Shown here one piece after another: positions 1 to 6,964 of a DNA stretch of 23,216 nucleotides; within the stretch, counting starts at the first letter, position 1; the number at the start of each line of letters is the position of its first letter. A model generated the notes under the pieces. That model saw only the letters and a program-made list of their open reading frames with translations. It was not told the origin of the DNA and ran no database searches. A program made the position numbers and the translations under genes. Location of the stretch: positions 1-23,216 of the forward strand of contig CBFHPD010000053.1 in NCBI GenBank assembly GCA_965657495.1, in the 5' to 3' direction. Source of the DNA: JALQTD01 sp965657495 (GTDB lineage: Bacteria; Bacteroidota; Bacteroidia; Flavobacteriales_D; Sanyastnellaceae).

Positions 1-1836
1 ACCCGCAGCATCGACGCTGAACGTGCCACCGGCGACGTAGGAAACGCCATCAATGCTAAAGGTGTAGTTGCCGGTTCCACCGGTCGCACTGCCGGAGACA
101 AATCCATCCGCAGCACCGTTGCAAGAAATGTCTGTAGCGGTGGCTGAAGCCACAACGGCTTCCGGTTCGACGAGGTCAACGGTCTCCGCAGTCATGCAAT
201 CGTTCGCATCTGTCACCGTTACTTCATAACTGCCCGCGTCCAGATCACCGAAGAAGGTAGCACCTGCAGCGTCTTCCCCGTTGAAGGTGAACACGTAGCT
301 GCCGGAACCTCCTGATGCAGCCATGGAGACAGCGCCATCCGCTGCACCCGTGCACGAAATACCATCCGTTGACAACGACAGCGCCAAGGCCATCGGAGCG
401 CCAATGGTGACAGGGTTGGCGGTTTGTCCTGAGCAACTGTTTACATCCGAGACGTAGACGGTGTACGTACCTGCGCCCACATTCAATACAGAACCGTTCG
501 GGTTCGTTCCTGTGGTGTAGTTCACTTGGTCCACGCTGTACTGGAATCCCGTTGATCCGGGCGTTCCGCCTACAGTGGTTACGATGATGCTTCCGTCTTC
601 TGAGTCCGAGCAAGACGCATTGGAAGAACTCGTGACGTACACGTTGATGGGAGCAGGGTTGTTTACCACAATGGAAGGTGAAGTTGCTGAACAACCGTTT
701 TCATCCTGTGCGTAAATGACGTAGCTCCCTGCACCCAGGCCAGAAAACTCCAGCGTCGAGGTCGGATTGGAGAAGGTGTTGTCATTCAAGCTGAATGTGA
801 GTGCCCCCGTTCCACCGGTCGCCGTTCCGCCGATGATGGCGTCTTCGTCGTTGTTGCAGGACACCGCGCTTTGCAAAGAAGCCGTGATGGAAAGTGGCTC
901 TGGGGTCACCACGGTGAATTCCAAGGTATCGATGCAACCTGCACCGTCGATTCCGACAATGAAGTGCTCCCCAGCAGCGAGGTCATCGAAGTTCGGGTTC
1001 GTGAACGATGGCGCTGCCCCGTCAATGCCGTACGTCACGCCCAACTGTCCGCCTGTCTGTGCAACGGTCACCTCGCCGTCGGACAAGCCCGGGCACGAGA
1101 TGGGCGTCAACGTACCTGCGCTCAATTCCAGCGCGCAAGCGTAGGTGCAGGGCGCAGGTGAGGTAGCATCCGGGTTGTAGTTCTCGGCGGTTTCATCCAT
1201 GCAGCCGAAAATGGCACCGGCTTCGCTTGAGAACAACAAACCCTCCGCCAATTGCTCGTTTCCTTGATCACCGTTCACGAAGACTTGGATGTTGAACGAG
1301 CCTTGGAACGTTCCTGCTGTGGTCAACTGGGCAATGAGGACTTGCAAATCATCCCCTGCAACGGAGTTTGGATCTGTGGTGACAAACCAAGAGCCACCAA
1401 ACGGATCGTCCAAAATGAGGTCGCCCCCAGTGTTGAAGGATTCCAAGGGAAGGACCATGCCCACCGTACCGACATTGCCCAACGCCGGGTCGCCCGGCGC
1501 GTATCCGATGGTCAACCAGCTGTCGTATTCCACCTCGGGGAAGGTGCCGAAGAACAGGACGTTGATGCTTTGGGCCAAGTCATCCCCGAAAGACGAATTG
1601 AAGAAGCCATCGGAAGAAGTCAAGGAGAGCGGAGCCGTCTCGTCGCCGTACACCGCCGACACCTTGTCATCCGGATTGGTCATGTCCGCGTAAACCCGAT
1701 AAGTCGTCATGCCCGCGAGGGCTGCAATCCCCGTGGTATCGTGGTTTGCAACCTCGACGATTGAGTACCCAACCAATTGTGCCTGAGCCATTGAGACCAC
1801 CCCAAAGACCAAAGCAGAGAGTAACAGTTTCTTCAT
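1..1836 (-). CDS. SprB-repeat cell-surface protein, N-terminal part (runs off window)
   Basis: The reading frame is open for 612 codons from the ATG at 1836 to the window edge, so the C-terminus is missing. Residues 1-20 are a signal peptide ending AQA-Q. Residues about 21-205 form a domain I cannot name, containing a YRVYADM segment and an EVEYDSWLTIGY segment, a pattern I have seen in T9SS proteins of marine Bacteroidota. Residues 211-232 are a GC-D-TA-NYNPDA-PC-Y linker, also typical of the phylum. At least five SprB-type repeats follow, each beginning with a V/I/A-S-C motif near residues 246, 325, 408, 493 and 570 and containing D-G and GGTG/GGSG turns. By family knowledge such proteins are large adhesins or gliding-surface proteins exported by T9SS; the sorting domain would lie beyond the window. 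It has its own promoter (1870-1877). The surface role is inferred from repeat type. Confidence 0.85.
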   Translation of the reverse strand, partial: MKKLLLSALVFGVVSMAQAQLVGYSIVEVANHDTTGIAALAGMTTYRVYADMTNPDDKVSAVYGDETAPLSLTSSDGFFNSSFGDDLAQSINVLFFGTFPEVEYDSWLTIGYAPGDPALGNVGTVGMVLPLESFNTGGDLILDDPFGGSWFVTTDPNSVAGDDLQVLIAQLTTAGTFQGSFNIQVFVNGDQGNEQLAEGLLFSSEAGAIFGCMDETAENYNPDATSPAPCTYACALELSAGTLTPISCPGLSDGEVTVAQTGGQLGVTYGIDGAAPSFTNPNFDDLAAGEHFIVGIDGAGCIDTLEFTVVTPEPLSITASLQSAVSCNNDEDAIIGGTATGGTGALTFSLNDNTFSNPTSTLEFSGLGAGSYVIYAQDENGCSATSPSIVVNNPAPINVYVTSSSNASCSDSEDGSIIVTTVGGTPGSTGFQYSVDQVNYTTGTNPNGSVLNVGAGTYTVYVSDVNSCSGQTANPVTIGAPMALALSLSTDGISCTGAADGAVSMAASGGSGSYVFTFNGEDAAGATFFGDLDAGSYEVTVTDANDCMTAETVDLVEPEAVVASATATDISCNGAADGFVSGSATGGTGNYTFSIDGVSYVAGGTFSVDAAG

Positions 1837-1869
1837 TTCTAGTGAATTATGAAATGCATTCATTCGCGC

Positions 1870-1877
1870 CAAATATA
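1870..1877 (-). promoter_or_regulatory. Bacteroidota -7 promoter element for the SprB-repeat gene
   Basis: The minus strand reads TATATTTG, an exact match to the Bacteroidota -7 consensus TAnnTTTG, 33 bases before the ATG at 1836. A TTG that could serve as the -33 element lies at 1894-1896 with a 16-base spacer, slightly short. The predicted leader is about 27 nt. Confidence 0.6.
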
Positions 1878-1962
1878 AGTCCCCGCCGCGAGACAAAGGC
1901 CGCACCCGCCCGCATCCCGACGCCAGTTTTCAACCACCTCAGACTGAAAATGTTGAAAACCG

Positions 1963-1990
1963 AAAAGGGAGGCCCGCAGGCCTCCCTTTT
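1963..1990 (-). terminator. Intrinsic terminator after the tandem starch-binding-like gene
   Basis: A perfect 12-bp inverted repeat (arms 1963-1974 and 1979-1990, 4-base loop) lies 20 bases past the stop of the minus-strand gene ending at 2010. On that strand the stem ends in CCTCCCTTTT followed by more T-rich sequence. The T/A ends are symmetric, so it could act in both directions, but no plus-strand gene points into it. Confidence 0.85.
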
Positions 1991-2009
1991 ACCAAATTAT
2001 GTCGAAGAT

Positions 2010-3764
2010 TCAGTGCTTCACGACCGTGGTCACCGTGCGGCGATCACCGGAAAGCATCTGCAGCGCATACATGCCAGAAGGCAGTGCTGACGTGTTCAGT
2101 TCGACGCGGGCGCGGGTGGCGCCGTTGACGGACTCGCTGATGACAACGCGTCCGGTCATGTCGAGCAACTGCACCGTGGCCTCGTCGGCTACGGCGTTCA
2201 GTTCGAGGATGAACTGGTCGCTGAACGGGTTGGGGAAGGCGGTGATTTGGCCTGCCGTCAACTCCGCCACGCCATCGATGTTGCCCGAGCAATCCGCGCA
2301 CGAATTCCAGCAGACCAAGCCCAGGATTTCAGCCTCACCCGAGCGGGTGTGCTGGCGGTTGTACTCACCGAAGCCATTCGGCACGCCGCAGCCCATCGTC
2401 TCGAACGTGGTCGTGTCCGTGCCGGCCACCATGATGCCACTTTCTTCCAGCGCATCCGCGCCATTGGGCATGCCATTGACGTACTTGTAGAAGATGTCCG
2501 CAGCACCGGAGATGTTCACCGTGGCCTCGTAGACCATGTCCGCGTTGTCATCGCTCATCGCAATCGCGCCCGACTGCCATGCGGGTGCCGTGAAGCTGCC
2601 CATGAGGTACACGCCGTCCGCCGAAACGGTCTCGCCGCTCATGTCCACGCGGAAGGTGATGTCGGCAGGATCGGGATTCGCCACGCAATCTGAGCTGCAC
2701 GAGTTGTAGCAGAAGAGGACTTCGACGCTTTCGCCTTCCACGATCAATTCGCGGTTGTCCGTTCCGGCAGCAGCGCAATCGCCCGTGATGAGCTCGTTGT
2801 CCACATCACCAGCGCCTCCGCCGCCCCAATCGGTTCCGTTGATGAACTTGTACTGGTAGGTGCCGGGCGCAACGGGCAAGGTGATCTCGTAGATCATGTC
2901 GCCGTCGTCGTCGCTCAACATGTCCGCACCGGGCGTCCAGCCTTGGAAGCTACCGGCCACGCACACGCCGTTCTCAGAAATGACGGCTTGGGTGCTCATG
3001 TCCACGCGCAGGGTGACTTGCGTCGGGGCGACGCAGGAACCGCAGCTGCTGAAGCAGTGGGGTGCCCCGGTGCCTTCCACTCCCGTGATGATGGTGTTGC
3101 CCGTGATTTCGAGGACGCGGTTACCTGACCCGTCTGCGCACTCCGCGCCGACCAAGATGTCTTGTGGCGAAGCCCAGCTGTTGCCGTTGATGTACTTATA
3201 AGCGATGACGCCGCCGGTTCCCGTCGTGTCCACCGTGGTGGTGTAGGTGTAAACCAAATCGCCGTCGTCGTCCATCAATTGGGTCGTCGCAGGATCCCAA
3301 CCTTGGAAATCACCGGCGATGTGCACGCCGTCCGGAGAAATCGCCGCCTCCTGGGACATGTCCACGCGGAACATGACCGTGATTTGGTCGCACGCAGCGC
3401 ACTCACCGTAGCACACCGCATACGTGGCATCGCCATCGGCCGGATCCACCGTAACCGCGCGGTTGCCGTTCACCAAGCAGGGCTCGGGCACGCCTTCCTC
3501 CATGCCCCAAGCGTTGCCGTTGAGGAACTTGAATTCATACGTCCCGGCCGTGTCGGTCGTGAACGTGTACTCGTAAACGCCGTCCATGTCGGCGTCCGTC
3601 ATCATCGTGGCTGCGGGGTCCCAACCTTGGAAGCTCCCAGCGACGTGCACGCCCTCTGCGGCCACGGTTTGGTTCTGCATATCCACCATAAGGGTCACGT
3701 TGACCTGAGCGGAAGCAGCGAATGCGGTGCCCAAGAGCGCCAGCATCGTGTAAAACTTCTTCAT
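2010..3764 (-). CDS. T9SS-secreted protein with four tandem starch-binding-like domains
   Basis: This 584-residue protein has a signal peptide (1-20, ending ASA-Q). Four homologous modules follow, starting near residues 21, 133, 250 and 369. Each begins with a V/I-T-x-x-VDM strand, then a GVxVAGSFQGWDP-like segment, acidic DDDGD turns and a YKFINGxxW motif. These resemble E-set/CBM-like folds that bind alpha-glucans (family inference). Each module closes with a Cys cluster of type CxxxCxxC (118-125, 237-244, 352-360, 485-492). The fourth module has lost the FQGW tryptophan pattern. Residues about 509-584 form a T9SS type A sorting domain (FPNPFSDQF start, GRVV, SGMYALQM, VVKH end). There is no catalytic domain. 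It lies divergent to a GH13 enzyme, so a role in capturing or displaying starch-like glucans at the surface is plausible but inferred. Confidence 0.85.
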   Translation of the reverse strand: MKKFYTMLALLGTAFAASAQVNVTLMVDMQNQTVAAEGVHVAGSFQGWDPAATMMTDADMDGVYEYTFTTDTAGTYEFKFLNGNAWGMEEGVPEPCLVNGNRAVTVDPADGDATYAVCYGECAACDQITVMFRVDMSQEAAISPDGVHIAGDFQGWDPATTQLMDDDGDLVYTYTTTVDTTGTGGVIAYKYINGNSWASPQDILVGAECADGSGNRVLEITGNTIITGVEGTGAPHCFSSCGSCVAPTQVTLRVDMSTQAVISENGVCVAGSFQGWTPGADMLSDDDGDMIYEITLPVAPGTYQYKFINGTDWGGGGAGDVDNELITGDCAAAGTDNRELIVEGESVEVLFCYNSCSSDCVANPDPADITFRVDMSGETVSADGVYLMGSFTAPAWQSGAIAMSDDNADMVYEATVNISGAADIFYKYVNGMPNGADALEESGIMVAGTDTTTFETMGCGVPNGFGEYNRQHTRSGEAEILGLVCWNSCADCSGNIDGVAELTAGQITAFPNPFSDQFILELNAVADEATVQLLDMTGRVVISESVNGATRARVELNTSALPSGMYALQMLSGDRRTVTTVVKH

Positions 3765-3813
3765 GCGTCTGAATTAAATTGGTTTGACTGATGTGTACTT
3801 TGCACACTTACGG

Positions 3814-3821
3814 CAAAATTA
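3814..3821 (-). promoter_or_regulatory. -7 promoter element for the tandem starch-binding-like gene
   Basis: The minus strand reads TAATTTTG, an exact TAnnTTTG match, 49 bases before the ATG at 3764. The predicted leader is about 43 nt. A short TGTG/CACA inverted repeat (about 3792-3806) sits at the predicted start of transcription. No comparable element was found for the divergent amylase gene in this 111-bp gap. Confidence 0.55.
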
Positions 3822-3875
3822 AGGGGCTGAAGGCCAAACATCCACCACCTCCCCCCGACTTATTACCAACATCCG

Positions 3876-5675
3876 GTGAAAACACTCCTTCCCCTCCTCG
3901 CATTCCTCCTGCTCCTCGCCCCTGCCCGTGCCCAAATCGAACGCGTGGACCCGCCGGGTTGGTGGTCGGGATTGCAGGCGGGGCAGGTCGAAGCGCTCGT
4001 TCGGTTTGCCCAACCTTTCTCGGAACCGCCCACCGTGCGCTGCACCGGACCGCTGCAACTCGCTTCGGCCCCGGAAGCCGCTCCGTCCGGCCGCGACCTG
4101 TACCTCCCCCTCCAGCTGACGGGACCGGTGGCAGCGCCCTGCACCTTGCATTTCGCGTGGGCCGACGGCCGAAAAGCGTCCACCGCGTTTCAGCACCACG
4201 GTGACCGGCCAAAATCCGAGCCCAAGGGCCTGCGTCCACACGACACGATGTACCTGCTCATGCCCGATCGGTTTGCCAACGGCGACCCGGCGAACGACGA
4301 CGTGCCGGGCCTAGCCGAACGCGGCACCGACCGCACCGACCCGGAACGGCGGCACGGCGGCGACCTCGCGGGCGTGCGCAGCCGGCTCCCCGACCTCGCG
4401 GACTTCGGCATCACCGCGCTGTGGATGACGCCGGTGGTGGAAAACGACATGGAGCGCACGAGCTACCACGGCTACGCGGCCACCGACCTCTACCGCGTCG
4501 ATCCGCGTTACGGCGATTGGACGGACTACCGCGATTTGGTGGAGGAAGCGCATGCCCGCGGCATCCGGGTGGTGCACGATTGGGTGCCGAACCACTGGGG
4601 CGCGCGCCATCCGCTCTTGACGGACCCGGTGGACCCGGCGTGGGTGCACGGGACGTATGCGCCCACGAATTATCGCGGGGCGACGGTGGCCGATCCGCAT
4701 GCGGTGGCGGCGGAGCGCGCGGCGTTTACGGACGGGTGGTTTGCTCGGGCGATGCCGGATTTGGACCAAACCCACCCCCACCTCGCCCGGTACCTCACCC
4801 AAGCGGCCCTCTGGACCCTCGCGACCACCGGTGCGGATGCCCTCCGCATCGACACGTACACCTACCCGGACCCGGCGTTCATGGCCCGCCACACCGCTGC
4901 CATCCAAGCCGAATTCCCCGACGCCTTCCTCTTCGGCGAAGCGTGGGTTTACAGCGCCGCCGAACAAGCGCGGCTTGTGCAAGGCAGTCCTTACCCGCCC
5001 GGGCAGGCAAGCGGCCTCGACGCGACCTGCGACTTCCAATTGTACTTCGCCCTGCGCGACGGGCTCCGCGAGCCGCCCGGCTGGGAAACCGGGCTCAGCC
5101 GGTGGTACGGCGTCCTCGCACAGGACTTCCTGTACCCGCATCCGGAGCGGCAAGTGACCTTCCTCGACAACCACGACCTCGACCGGTGGCGGCACACCGC
5201 GCCGAACGACGCCGCCGCCTGGATGGGCTGGGCGCTGAACATGATGGGACGGGGCATTCCGTGCATTTACGCGGGAAGCGAGCTCGGGTGGGCGGCACCG
5301 GCTGCACCGGACGGGTTGGTGCGCCCGGACTACCCCGGCGGGTGGCCCGGCGATGCGCGCGACGCCTTCACGGCCGCGGGCCGCACCCCGGACGAAAACG
5401 CGTGGTGGCAGCGCGTGCAGCGCCTCGCCCGCTTCCGGTCGGAGCACCCGGACTTGATGGCTGCACCGCTCGAGCAGTCCATTCCGCAGAACGGGTGGTA
5501 CTGGATGGCGCACCGCACCGCCACCGAGTCCGTCACCGTTTACATCAACCGATCAGACCGAGTCCGCACCGTGGAGGCGGAACGGCCGGGGTTCGATGTG
5601 GGCGAATCCATGGGCGTGGACAGCACGTGGGAGGTGCCACCCGGCGGGTGCCGCGTGATTTACGAGCGGTTATGA
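3876..5675 (+). CDS. Exported GH13 alpha-amylase / cyclomaltodextrinase-like glycoside hydrolase
   Basis: The 599-residue protein starts at a GTG, chosen because it gives a complete signal peptide (MKTLLPLLAF...ARA-Q, residues 1-20). The N-terminal RVDPPGWWSGL segment (24-33) matches the cyclomaltodextrinase/neopullulanase N-terminal beta domain. The GH13 barrel follows. All four conserved regions are present: DWVPNH (235-240); ALRIDTYTY with nucleophile D326; LFGEAW with acid/base E355; FLDNHD with transition-state stabiliser D434. A short C-terminal beta domain ends the protein. It should hydrolyse alpha-1,4-glucans or maltooligosaccharides in the periplasm or outside the cell; there is no lipobox and no T9SS sorting domain. 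Exact substrate (starch, pullulan, cyclodextrin) cannot be read from sequence. Its 3' end overlaps the convergent thioesterase by 6 bases. No SusC/SusD genes are present here. Confidence 0.92.
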   Translation: MKTLLPLLAFLLLLAPARAQIERVDPPGWWSGLQAGQVEALVRFAQPFSEPPTVRCTGPLQLASAPEAAPSGRDLYLPLQLTGPVAAPCTLHFAWADGRKASTAFQHHGDRPKSEPKGLRPHDTMYLLMPDRFANGDPANDDVPGLAERGTDRTDPERRHGGDLAGVRSRLPDLADFGITALWMTPVVENDMERTSYHGYAATDLYRVDPRYGDWTDYRDLVEEAHARGIRVVHDWVPNHWGARHPLLTDPVDPAWVHGTYAPTNYRGATVADPHAVAAERAAFTDGWFARAMPDLDQTHPHLARYLTQAALWTLATTGADALRIDTYTYPDPAFMARHTAAIQAEFPDAFLFGEAWVYSAAEQARLVQGSPYPPGQASGLDATCDFQLYFALRDGLREPPGWETGLSRWYGVLAQDFLYPHPERQVTFLDNHDLDRWRHTAPNDAAAWMGWALNMMGRGIPCIYAGSELGWAAPAAPDGLVRPDYPGGWPGDARDAFTAAGRTPDENAWWQRVQRLARFRSEHPDLMAAPLEQSIPQNGWYWMAHRTATESVTVYINRSDRVRTVEAERPGFDVGESMGVDSTWEVPPGGCRVIYERL

Positions 5676-6119
5676 CGCGGGCATGATGGCATCCGGGCGG
5701 GCGAACCCTTCGTCGGCCATGGCGGCTTTCCAGGCGTCCGGAACCGGGATGGTGTGGCCGGCGGCGTGGTCGAAGCAGACGAGGGTCGTCTCGGCTTCGG
5801 CGCTGAGTTGGTTTTGGCCTTCAGCGGCAAGCCAAACCTCGTACGCAAAGGTGACACTCTTCGTCCCCACCGCCTTCGTCCACGTGTAAATCGTGGCATC
5901 CGCGCCAAAGGGAATCGGACGGCGGTAATTCACCTCGTGGCGCGCCACCACCATGCCGGCGTGGTGCCAATCCCAGTCCCGCCCCACCAAACCCGCGAAG
6001 TAAGCAATCCGGCTCTGTTCGAAATAGGTCAGGAAAACGGCGTTGTTGACGATGCCTGCAGCATCGATGTCACCGAATCGGATTTCCGGCTTGTAAATGC
6101 GGTGGTCGGATGTGTTCAT
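5670..6119 (-). CDS. Hotdog-fold acyl-CoA thioesterase (YbgC/4HBT type)
   Basis: The 149-residue protein begins at the ATG at 6119. An upstream in-frame start at 6155 would overlap the divergent gene and its promoter and lacks homology. The hotdog signature is clear: RFGDIDAAGIVNNAVFLTYFEQSR near the N-terminus (the D-x-D-x-x-G-x-V-N-N pattern of YbgC/FadM-type enzymes, with the catalytic Asp), then HEVNYRRPIPFGADATIYT and a TTLVCFDHAAG strand. By family it hydrolyses acyl-CoA (or acyl-ACP) thioesters in the cytoplasm; the chain length preferred is unknown. It is monocistronic, converging on the amylase gene with a 6-base overlap of stop codons. Its -7 promoter element is four bases upstream of the ATG, predicting a leaderless mRNA. 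Confidence 0.9.
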   Translation of the reverse strand: MNTSDHRIYKPEIRFGDIDAAGIVNNAVFLTYFEQSRIAYFAGLVGRDWDWHHAGMVVARHEVNYRRPIPFGADATIYTWTKAVGTKSVTFAYEVWLAAEGQNQLSAEAETTLVCFDHAAGHTIPVPDAWKAAMADEGFARPDAIMPAS

Positions 6120-6123
6120 GCCG

Positions 6124-6131
6124 CAAAAATA
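6124..6131 (-). promoter_or_regulatory. Leaderless-type -7 element of the thioesterase gene
   Basis: The minus strand reads TATTTTTG-CGGC-ATG: an exact TAnnTTTG match, four bases, then the start codon at 6119. With the usual position of this element the transcript would begin at or next to the A of ATG. There is no TTG at a good -33 distance. Confidence 0.65.
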
Positions 6132-6136
6132 CCCGC

Positions 6137-6144
6137 TAACTTTG
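6137..6144 (+). promoter_or_regulatory. Leaderless-type -7 element of the small membrane protein gene
   Basis: The sequence reads TAACTTTG-CCGC-ATG, an exact match to TAnnTTTG with a four-base spacer to the ATG at 6149. It is only five bases from the oppositely oriented element at 6124-6131, so the two promoters overlap physically. Confidence 0.65.
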
Positions 6145-6148
6145 CCGC

Positions 6149-6466
6149 ATGACACGCCGAATGATTTGGTTTTTGCTGGCCTTGGGGGCCTGGGTGGCCA
6201 CGCTGTTGTATTGGTTGAATCAGCCGGGCTTTGTGGCGTGGTTCAGTGGTGTGGCGGCTTTGACTGCCGTGGCGGTGGCGCTGCGCTTTGAACAGGACCC
6301 GCGGGTGGACGCTGATTTCATGGGCATCCTCGCGGTGGTGCCCGCCTTGTTGTCGGCCGTGATCGCCTTGGGGCAGTGGCAAGTGGTGGGCGTTTCGGGT
6401 CCGCAGGCGGCCATTCCGGGTTTGTGCGGACTGCTGCTTTGGTGGTCGAGGCCCCGAAAGGCCTGA
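6149..6466 (+). CDS. Small multi-pass membrane protein of unknown function
   Basis: This 105-residue protein has no family I recognise. Hydrophobic segments at about 6-22, 28-46, 57-75 and 86-99 suggest three or four membrane helices. The ends are basic (MTRRM at the start, RPRKA at the end), and an acidic stretch EQDPRVDAD lies near residues 48-56 between helices two and three. The start at 6149 is supported by a -7 element four bases upstream; an ATG at 6161 is the alternative. The gene is divergent from the thioesterase. A terminator-like hairpin includes its stop codon. Nothing in the sequence indicates a substrate or partner. Confidence 0.7.
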   Translation: MTRRMIWFLLALGAWVATLLYWLNQPGFVAWFSGVAALTAVAVALRFEQDPRVDADFMGILAVVPALLSAVIALGQWQVVGVSGPQAAIPGLCGLLLWWSRPRKA

Positions 6467-6471
6467 TTTTT
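6449..6471 (+). terminator. Probable intrinsic terminator overlapping the end of the membrane protein gene
   Basis: AGGCC (6449-6453) pairs with GGCCT (6460-6464) around a 6-base loop and is followed by GA and five T residues (6467-6471). The 3' end of the coding region forms the stem, with the stop codon at 6464-6466. The stem is only 5 bp, so strength is uncertain. A second inverted repeat, TTTGGC/GCCAAA at 6469-6489, follows directly. Confidence 0.5.
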
Positions 6472-6555
6472 GGCGGATTTCGAGCCAAACCAGGTGGCGT
6501 TATTAACATCCACCCCCATCTTTTCAACAAAACCACCGGATTCGCCCTGCATCCC

Positions 6556-6587
6556 TTGCCACGCTTGAAATTCCACGTATATATTTG
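6556..6587 (+). promoter_or_regulatory. Promoter of the HU gene (-33 TTG and -7 TATATTTG)
   Basis: TTG at 6556-6558 is separated by 21 bases from TATATTTG at 6580-6587, an exact Bacteroidota -33/-7 promoter (TTG-N17-23-TAnnTTTG). The predicted leader is about 30 nt, T/A rich and without a Shine-Dalgarno motif, as expected for a highly expressed gene in this phylum. Confidence 0.7.
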
Positions 6588-6623
6588 GCTCGGTTCGTTT
6601 TTCAAACTTTTTAATCCACAACC

Positions 6624-6893
6624 ATGAACAAAGCTGAATTGGTAGATGCAATCGCCACAGGCTCAGGCATCTCAAAAGCAGACTCGAAGCGCGCATTGGA
6701 CGCCTTCATCGACGCCACTACAAACGCATTGAAGTCAGGCGACCGCGTGTCCCTCGTGGGCTTCGGTTCTTTCTCTGTTTCTGAGCGCGCTGAGCGCAAG
6801 GGCCGCAACCCTCAAACGGGCGCTGAAATCACCATCGCTGCAAAGAAGGTGGTGAAGTTCAAGGCCGGAACGGAGTTGAGCGAGAAGATGTAA
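6624..6893 (+). CDS. HU family DNA-binding protein
   Basis: This 89-residue protein matches the HU/IHF family over its whole length. MNKAELVDAIA and the helical ISKADSKRALDAFIDATTNAL region form the dimerisation body. GDRVSLVGFGSFSVSERAERKGRNPQTGAEI is the family signature with the DNA-binding beta-ribbon arm (RNPQTG at its tip). It ends KVVKFKAGTELSEKM. It is a histone-like nucleoid protein that bends and compacts DNA as a dimer. The length is the normal HU length. It is a single-gene unit with its own strong promoter (6556-6587) and strong terminator (6920-6950). Codon use is less GC-rich than neighbouring genes, consistent with high expression. Confidence 0.96.
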   Translation: MNKAELVDAIATGSGISKADSKRALDAFIDATTNALKSGDRVSLVGFGSFSVSERAERKGRNPQTGAEITIAAKKVVKFKAGTELSEKM

Positions 6894-6919
6894 TTTCGCC
6901 TGAGCGAAGACTTTTGGAG

Positions 6920-6950
6920 AGCCCTGCAGTCCGCTGCAGGGCTTTTCTTT
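6920..6950 (+). terminator. Strong intrinsic terminator of the HU gene
   Basis: A perfect 10-bp stem, AGCCCTGCAG (6920-6929) with CTGCAGGGCT (6934-6943), has a TCCG tetraloop and is followed by TTTTCTTTT. It begins 26 bases after the HU stop codon. The TTCTTTTG within its T tract (6945-6952) is a one-mismatch -7 element and might contribute to trmH expression. Confidence 0.92.
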
Positions 6951-6964
6951 TGAACCCCACTGCC

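Noticed and set aside
245..1764. Several open frames on both strands at the left edge (for example 245-694 minus and 767-1144 and 1252-1764 plus)
   Set aside because: All lie inside the continuous SprB-repeat reading frame (1836 to 1, minus strand) and are its shadows.
4311..5686. Long frames on both strands overlapping the amylase gene (400 and 421 codons)
   Set aside because: Shadows of the GH13 gene, whose four catalytic regions are intact in the chosen frame.
6469..6489. TTTGGC/GCCAAA inverted repeat upstream of the HU promoter, considered as a riboswitch or operator
   Set aside because: Only six base pairs, upstream of the promoter, with no repeated copy elsewhere; chance or part of the preceding terminator region is as likely.
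6914..6964. Upstream start for the TrmH-type methyltransferase
   Set aside because: It would place the start codon before and coding sequence through the HU terminator hairpin (6920-6943); ATG 6965 fits the family N-terminus.
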